Shown here piece after piece: positions 57,057 through 64,000 of a DNA stretch of 64,000 nt. Numbering within the stretch: the stretch's first letter is position 1; the number at the start of each line of letters is the position of its first letter. The translations under genes and the position numbers were made by a program. The notes under the pieces were generated by a model that was not told the DNA's origin, ran no database searches, and worked only from the letters and a program-made list of their open reading frames with translations. Where the stretch lies: contig NC_058042.1 of assembly GCF_020085105.1 (NCBI RefSeq), forward strand, positions 10,181,501 through 10,245,500, given 5' to 3'. The stretch is from Siniperca chuatsi (lineage: Eukaryota > Chordata > Actinopteri > Centrarchiformes > Sinipercidae).

Positions 57057-58799
57057 GCCTGAGTACTTGAAAGTCTGCTGTGACAGCAGAACCTCATTTT
57101 ACAACGAGGCAAAAGATTTTCAAAAAGAGTGATCAGTTTGAGAAAAATGCATTAGTCCTAGGCATAACTACTGTGGAGCTGAAATGATAAACATTGGTAG
57201 CTTATTTGTGCCCTCATTCAAAGAAAATTATTATAAAAGCTTATTAATATTCCCCTGCTTACAGAGGAGCAACAGCTGTTCCTGGTAAAGCACATTTACG
57301 CAGAGACGTGCAATTTAGCTGAAGTGTTTCTGTAATAAATCATTTCTTCTTTTGTGTGCAAACAAATGGAAGCCCCAAATATGTTTGTTTTTTTATCTCA
57401 TGCAATCAAAATAATGTTTTTCTTCCCTACCATGCAGCTTGCCCACACAGAATGCACATAGCAACCTCCAAATGAATAATAAATAAAGTTTTATTTTCAC
57501 TTTGGAATGTCTCACAATGAAATTCTTGCTGCTCAAGTTCAGAGAAAACACCAGATTCTCCTCAGCAGGAATCATCTGATGTGTGAGCTAATGGAAGAAC
57601 TACAGATTTAGACCATGTCAGTTGACCTCGTCCATGATCAATTACACAGCCTCGGGAAATTATTTTTTAGAAGACAGTACTTTTTCAAAAGCTCAAGATC
57701 TCGTACGTTGAGTCACATGACAAGTTTAAACCTTGTGTTGTATCTATTTTCCTGCAGAAAATGTGTGCTCTCCCTTCTGGTTATTGATATTTTGGGGTAT
57801 TTCAGAATCTGAACATTAAGTTACATAAAGTTTTGGATTGGTGTTAGTTATTTTCATGGTTTTAGACAGTTCTTGGGTTGTTTTTAGGATAAAATATTTT
57901 ACATATATTAGAAATGTTATTCATGATTTTCTCATTTTTCTTTAACTCTGATTTTGTGGCATATTTTGTGTTATCTGTCTTATGTTGTTTGCCTGTAACT
58001 CATTGTTATTGCTACATAACTTGGCCCCAAGACACTCATTAAAAAAGATATATAATCTTAATGAAGCTTTCTCCACAACATTGTACTATTGTTTGGTTTT
58101 AATATACGTGTAGAAAGCAGTATTGATACTGAGTGAACTGGCGGCATCTATTGATCTGTACTAACATTACAGATGGATAAAGATATCTGGGCTCACTCTA
58201 CTGTACTCACATAGATGTGAGAAAATGGCCTCAGGTCTGCAGGTGTTTGGCTGAGATGGCCTGAAAAGAAGAAAAATAGACTTATCAGTTATCCATGCAT
58301 GCTCACATGAAAGCCTGCATACTCTACCACTACAATAACAATTCCTTATGTTTTCCAAAATAAAGTTGACCTTTTTCAGTTTCACTCAAAAATACAGACA
58401 TTTCAGTTTCTGACAACCTTAAATTCATGTGTATTTTGCCTTTTAATTCATATCCATTTGCACCGCTACACCCAGTGAACACCCTGGTACCAGAGCACAG
58501 CAGCAAAGAGGGGAGTGCAATTTGTTCCTCATAAAAGAACAACTGCGTGTGTGTGTGTGTGTGTGTATTTCTAAACCTACCAGAGTGCAGGGAATTGAAC
58601 AGCATCAGCACTTTTTTTTTTTTGAAATTCAGTGACTCAGTGTTCTTGCTGATTTCTTCAAAATGAAATTTGTATTTACCAAGGACGCAAATAACTCCTT
58701 GTGTGCCTAATGCATATAATGAACAGTTGTAGAAAGAATTCACCCAGTCAGTATGTGGCCAAGGCAAGACTGAGCGAGACAAGTTGTTATGAAGATGTT
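57057..58799. repeat. Intergenic with a (GT)n microsatellite
   Basis: A (GT)n of about 21 bases lies at 58546-58566 and a T-run at about 58611-58624. The long - strand open frame at 58330-58782 passes through this (GT)n as Thr-His repeats and is judged an artefact. Nothing else was recognised. Confidence 0.5.
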
Positions 58800-59145
58800 A
58801 GTTTTTCCTCAGAAGTGAAATGTACAAAGTACAAGTAGATTGTGCATTACACTCCACTACATTGATTTGACAGCTATGGTTACTTATTACTTTAAGATTT
58901 TTTTGTACATGACATGTAATCAGCTTATAAAATATATGTTATAGATTAAACAGCCTAACGAGGAAAAACAATAGTTTGACAGTGGCAAGCTACAAAATAA
59001 ATTGATACATTAAAGATATCTTAATGTGCTTTACATTAAATTGCAAGTGCAAACACCCACCCTCAGTCGTTTTACTTGTAACAAAGTATTTTTACATAGA
59101 GATATTACTACTTCTACTTCTATCCTAGTACTTCTTCCATCAAGT
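58800..59145 (+). repeat. ACTTTTACTT-type fish repeat, + copy
   Basis: AAAGTACAAGTAGATTGTGC, TTACACTCCACTACATTGAT, TTGACAGCTATGGTTACTTA and, at the end, TACTTCTACTTCTATCCTAG follow the order of the copy at 19495-20285. It is diverged and has internal gaps. Confidence 0.55.
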
Positions 59146-59174
59146 TCTTAAAAAAAAATTAAATTAAGTTATAC

Positions 59175-59345
59175 TGATATTAAAGGATAGATTCAAAAAA
59201 TTTTAAGTCTGCCTTAAAACAATAGTCAGGTGCCCATATAACATTGAATCAGGTTTTGCTTGCTGAACTTATTCCTCTTGTTAATGCTGGGCTTCCAGCG
59301 TAAGTGATGGGGGACAAAACCCACAGTCCTCGTTCTGTGCAAAAA
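59175..59345 (-). repeat. Partial copy of the fold-back repeat family
   Basis: TAAGTCTGCCTTAAAACAAT, then GTCAGGTGCCCATATAACAT, is the reverse complement, with changes, of 56966-57045. GTGATGGGGGACAAAACCCA, followed by CAGTCCTCGTTCTGTGCAAA, matches the arms of 56580-56917. It represents one arm without the full palindrome. Confidence 0.65.
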
Positions 59346-61759
59346 TGACTGTTTATCAGACTGCTGAAGACTTGTATTAAAATGATCCTCGCCATGTACT
59401 GTAAGATATATGGAGATCTTAAACTGAGGTAAAATCGAGAATAAACTGTTACTAAATCTGCATTTGGTGAATGAAATAATGTGTGCAGATCAGCCTTGCA
59501 TGTGTTTTTTTCCACACACAGAACAAGACAGTAGCTCGCAAACAGCTGTCTGACAACAGTTTTCAAGTGTTAATGCATTCACCGAAGATATCTGAAGTTT
59601 CATCATGTCTTTTAAAAAATTTTTTTTTTCTTTGTCCATCTATTTTCCAGAGAACTGAAGCAATTTACAGAAAAACAAAATGAGTAGGGGTTGTAGTTTC
59701 TGAGGCCTGTTTTCTGACTTGTTAACGAGAAGTCGTTTAACCAACACAGCATCAAAAGGAAAAACAGCTCCGCTGCTGGAATAGTGTTTTCAGGAGATAG
59801 TGTGAGTGGTGTTGCACTGCAAAATATCGCCTACATATGTATCACTAGAGACTCCTACATAAAATCACCACCTTTGTATGTTCCTATTTATTGTGTGGGT
59901 GACATGAACTGGCCACTAAATAGTAAAGCACATCCTGTAACAGTGGATAGTGGATTATGTTTTCTGTGGGTAAATTAATAGGTCTTATATTAGAAAGTGC
60001 AGAAAGCTCAAAGGGCGTATTGAAGGAGAGAAGACATCCTTTGATATTAGAGGATTAACATATTTTGAGCTTGAAAGTGGATTTGATTTATGCAAGAGAG
60101 CTTCCAGTGCCCTCAAGATACCACACACACACACACCCCACCCCTCATTACAGAAGGCAGGGTATTATCACGACGCCCAGGTGCTGCAGCATATACAGTA
60201 GATTCACTGTGGAAGAAATACTTACCAAAGACTGCTACTGAGACACTGTTATTTTTTGTTCATCTACTTGTGCATGACAGAAATGTACAGTGTTAGTGTC
60301 ATATCATTCTGCACTGATACCTGGATGACACCTTTTTTTAAGTTTTAATCAAACAACATTATCTATACTATGAGAGACACCTGCTGTCTACCTTGTTTGC
60401 AAATACTTTCTTTTGGACGTTACAGGTAAAATCCCAGGTGAACTTTAGACTAACAGCCAATAGCAGGATTGTTGTGAAATGAACAGGGGTACTTTGGGGA
60501 CTAATTTTGTAGTTTTTATCATGATCAGTCAAACCCATGCTGAGAAAATACCTCATGTTTTTGTCTTCAAAATATATCTGCATTTCACAGCCAAACCACT
60601 TGGAATATTACAATTGTGCTGAAGCCAAAATAAAAGCTTCCAACAGACATTTCTGTTCCCATATGGTGAATGTTGGATAAAATCTGAAGAGGGAAAAAAT
60701 GTGTTTTGTCAAAACACAGAATGCTGGCTGAATAATTTGGCTGAAATTTACCAGATATTATTTGTTGAACTGATCTTACCCCAATGGAAAGAGCAATGTA
60801 CACCACTGTCGTTCATGCTAACGCACCTGAAATCAGGAAATTTGAACCCACACGTTAACATCTGAACTTCTGGATCTGGATCTGGATCTGCAGCTGTGGG
60901 AGTAACAGCAGTTTAGACCCACAAACGCAGACATGCTGATGCGTGTTATCTACAGACAAGTAAAGTAATACCTTCTGAAATTGTTACACTTCAACGCAAT
61001 GAGTGATTTTTGTTTTTCGTGTACGTGAGTGCTTAAGGATTTCTATGTTAAATTTTAAACCTGCAAATGTTTGTTTAACTGAAACATAATCCACTGAAAG
61101 TTGGGAGAATGCAGAGGTGTGACTGCCAGGAGTGTCTACACGACAGGTCAGTTTGGAGAGGAGAGAAGGTGGGGCCTTAACTGGACATACACAGGGCACA
61201 TGGCTTGGTGGTTTATTATAAGGATTATAAATTGAGCAATCTATGATTCTTTATTAATGATTTACTAACATTCATGCCTGCAGGCTCTATGGTTTATTAT
61301 TCACGTAGTTTCAGGTGAGAGTGAGAAACTTTCTTAATGACTTACCAACATTTGTAACTGTAAACTTGATGGCCTATTACTATGCGGATTAGTATTTACA
61401 AATGGATTAACAACATTTTTGCCACCAAGTGTTTCAATTGTGGTAGCTATAACTTTCTTTACCTGTAGGAAGCGACATCATCACGTCTATATCCGCAGGT
61501 CTAAAGTGATGTTGCTATTACTTTCCTTTCCTGTAGACGACACAGGTTGGCTCACATAGAGCTGATCTGACAGTGAGTAAACAGCTCCCCAATGTGGAGA
61601 ATCTGCAGCCTGGCAAATAGGACCTGATGATGTTGCTAGAGATTGTTGTGTTAATCCCAAAAGATGTACCTCCTTTGTTCTTGGGCTGACCTCCTTGGAC
61701 TGATAAATCTGGGCGGAAAAGCGGATGAATTGCATTTGCTTTTCCTTCATTTCCACAGG
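59346..61759. other. Intergenic, no gene recognised
   Basis: AT-rich, with a short (CA)n near 60122-60136 and a (GGATCT)n-like triplet of units near 60871-60890. No open frame has a known motif. Confidence 0.5.
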
Positions 61760-62834
61760 TGAGCCAGAGACTTAACCTTGGACAGCTCCAGTAGTGCTGC
61801 TCACTGGCCAGCAGATCTGGCTGTGGTTGTACTGGGCAGCTTCCAAGTCTGAAACTGAGTGTAAAGCAGGACGTTACGGCAGAAGAGCATTCACGCTGCG
61901 CAAACTAAAAGGTTTCTATCTGCTGCCAAGAAAGAAAGAAACAAAGATTTTGTGTATGACATCACAGACAACATTGCCTAAAACCATCTAGATTCTTGCA
62001 AGTTACGAAGCTGCATGGATGAGGAAAACAGCAGGTGAGCTGCTCAATTATAGATTTCCATGATGTTTATCCACAAATTCAGAAAGGCCTGCTTTCTTTT
62101 GTTTGTGCTAAAGGGAAACACTGCTGACATTCAGCTTTAAAATATATAATGTCCTGTCCAATGTTTTGTCCTGTTTTATGAAATATACACTCCTGTCTCC
62201 CTGACCCAGAAACACAAAATAACAGTTTTTCTGTGATGTCACACCAGCACAGGAATCCATCAACAATCAATGAGTGGTATCATTTTTTTTCTTGATGGCG
62301 ATACATACAGCATACACTGTTAATAGGTCAGAACTGATAGTACTGCTACAAATATAAGGTTAACGCTGTTGTTCATATTCAGAATAGTACCACGAGACCT
62401 CAAGAATCAAGTTTAATAATAGGTATATCTACACATATAATTGAAAAAAATTTGTTTTGTTTGACTTTCAACTGATCTTAATTGAGAACATACTGTATGT
62501 CTGTATTACTCTTTTATTTACATGCATATACTGATGTAAACACATCTTAAACACCATCAAAAACATTCATGACTTCAGTTGTTTTCTAGATTTTGTTGTT
62601 GTCTGGTGTTAGTCTAATGTGATAAAAGACATGTTAATCAATTTGTGAGTGATAACATGTTCCAGTGCTGTATCTGAATAGTGGTCATGGGGCTACCCTT
62701 TTATTTACATTTAAATCACAGATTGTGCCCTTAGGAATACGCTCAAGAGTAGTAGGCCACTCCAACAGCAAGACATGCCAGCCCACCACAGAAATGGGCA
62801 ATCTGCATGCAAAATAAGAATGCATTTGGGTGCA

Positions 62835-63165
62835 CAGGTAATGCCGGGACAAAATCACTCACCCTCCACCGCGGAGACCTGGGTACAATCCCTGATACTG
62901 ATACCTTTGGCTTGGTCGTGCATTCCCAAAAAACCCACCAAATTTGCCAGTGCTTGTGGATGGGAAGCCAGTGAGGGGCTCATGTCCTTGTTGCTGCACT
63001 AGCGGCCCCTATTGGCTAGTTACAACACCTGCATGGAGTGGGGTGGGATCTGGGGGACTTTACACGCACTGCATGGCTGATGACACCGGCAATGGCAATA
63101 GCACTGAGATAAGTGCAGTACAAGAGAATTGGCTATTCCAGAGTGGGCAGAAAAAAATAGGACAA
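62835..63165 (+). mobile_element. tRNA-derived SINE (diverged)
   Basis: CACTCACCCTCCACCGCGGA, then GACCTGGGTACAATCCC, is a tRNA-like B-box region. It is followed by GGCTTGGTCGTGCATTCCC, GGATGGGAAGCC and TTGCTGCACTAGCGGCCCC, and near the 3' end by AATTGGCTATTCCAGAGTGG, GCAGAAAAAAATAGG and an A-rich tail. This order matches a SINE family I know from fish genomes. The A-box end is poorly preserved and the boundaries are approximate. Confidence 0.6.
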
Positions 63166-63821
63166 ATAATAAATAATCAAAGAAAATATAAAGAATGTTA
63201 TTAGATGTTGCTATCATCTGTCACTAGCAAACAAATCTGCTGTAGAGGAGCTTTATTTCTTACATTATCATAAAATTATCTAAAAAATTATTCTACCATC
63301 CGGTGGAGTGTATGAAAGATTGTTTAGACCTCAAATAATGACTGATAGTTACTATATGAAGCAAACTGATAACAGTTTCCCATTTTCTAAATGGTTTGCT
63401 AAATGTCAAGCCAAACCCTAAAATAACACACAAGAGACACTGCAATCAAAGTGTTGTGTTTATAGGTTGCCAAGACACAGTTGTATGGCTACAGTGGATG
63501 CCTGGTGATTTACCACAACAGCAGATTCTCATGAGTGTGTGTTTCACTTGAGATCAGATCAACACACACAGAGATACATACATGTACAGTATGCACAGTT
63601 TATCAGACACCTTATAGGATAAGCAAAACACCTCAAGTGCACTGAGTTCTGTGTCTGGTTTGATGACAAAAGGAGAAGATAACCAAACGGGCTACTGGGA
63701 GGAATTTCAGGCACACAGCAGTTTTTTTGGTGGCTTGTCTCTTGCCATGTCATAGCGGTTTCAGATCAGAGGTCTCTGTTGAAAGAGAAGCTGTCATTAT
63801 TTTATGATGGCTTTTTCTTAG
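63166..63821. other. Probable intron or flank before the last exon
   Basis: No gene is called. The frame of the following exon happens to stay open from about 63682, but its codons before 63822 do not look coding. A polypyrimidine tract (GGCTTTTTCTTAG) ends at 63821. Confidence 0.45.
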
Positions 63822-64000
63822 ACCAAGAGGCTAAGATGAAGGCCAAGGCTTTGTCAGTGAGAGAGTGTACCTGGATGTCAGAGGAGTGCCACCTAGTGGA
63901 TGAGCTGCATGGAGACTCCAAGAGGGACGGCCTGTGTTTACCAAACATCTTCAGGTCCAAAAAAGTGAAGCCGCTCACTACGATTCAGACTGGACCCACT
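63822..64000 (+). CDS. Partial coding exon of an unidentified gene
   Basis: A strong acceptor (CTTTTTCTTAG) is followed by 179 bases to the window edge in which only one frame is open. It gives 59 codons from 63824, with two leading bases completing a split codon. Codon use is typical of a gene, rich in GAG, AAG, CTG, GTG and GCC. The peptide includes EAKMKAKALSVRECTWMSEE and LCLPNIFRSKKVKPLTTIQT. I do not recognise the protein; it is not obviously GNB5, BCL2L10 or a class V myosin, the neighbours of MAPK6 in human. The exon continues past the window. Confidence 0.5.

Noticed and set aside
58330..58782. 150-codon open frame on the - strand
   Set aside because: It runs through a (GT)n tract as Thr-His repeats and has no known domain.
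62840..62900. Functional tRNA gene
   Set aside because: Only a degenerate B-box is visible, no cloverleaf can be drawn, and the downstream sequence is a SINE body.
53600..63800. BCL2L10 or GNB5, expected next to MAPK6 from human synteny
   Set aside because: No WD repeats, BH motifs or matching exons were seen in this stretch on either strand.

Overview
The window is animal nuclear DNA, almost certainly from a teleost and probably a percomorph-type fish. Three things show this: two vertebrate genes split by GT-AG introns, a Rex3 (RTE-clade) retrotransposon, which is a fish element, and many interspersed repeats I recognise from fish genomes. Repeat-family recognition is from memory and was not checked against a library.

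Layout. 1-650: upstream flank and 5' leader of leo1. 651-11598: leo1 on the + strand, 14 coding exons, 644 residues, encoding a subunit of the RNA polymerase II-associated PAF1 complex; polyadenylation signal at 11788. 11820-42040: about 30 kb with no recognisable host gene. It holds a complete but decayed Rex3 copy (14835-18102) with 15-bp target-site duplications, nested and solo interspersed repeats, microsatellites, a perfect 16-bp hairpin and a possible orphan first exon near 40.1-40.5 kb. 42040-53600: mapk6 (ERK3) on the + strand, with a non-coding first exon, an upstream-ORF-rich leader, seven coding exons (43754-52247, 761 residues) and a 1.3-kb 3' UTR. 53600-63820: repeat-rich intergenic DNA with a large fold-back element, a direct duplication and a tRNA-derived SINE. 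63822-64000: the start of a coding exon of an unidentified gene that runs off the window.

The two genes do not form an operon or a pathway. LEO1 acts in transcription elongation and histone modification; ERK3 is an atypical MAP kinase that signals through MK5. Their adjacency matches vertebrate synteny (human 15q21), although here both are on the same strand, whereas I recall them as divergent in human.

I found no new multi-gene system. The observations most worth checking are the partial exon at the right edge, the cluster of short upstream ORFs before mapk6, the perfect hairpin at 25.5 kb, two fold-back elements, the duplicated segment at 54.2-54.9 kb and the possible promoter or first exon at 40.1-40.5 kb.
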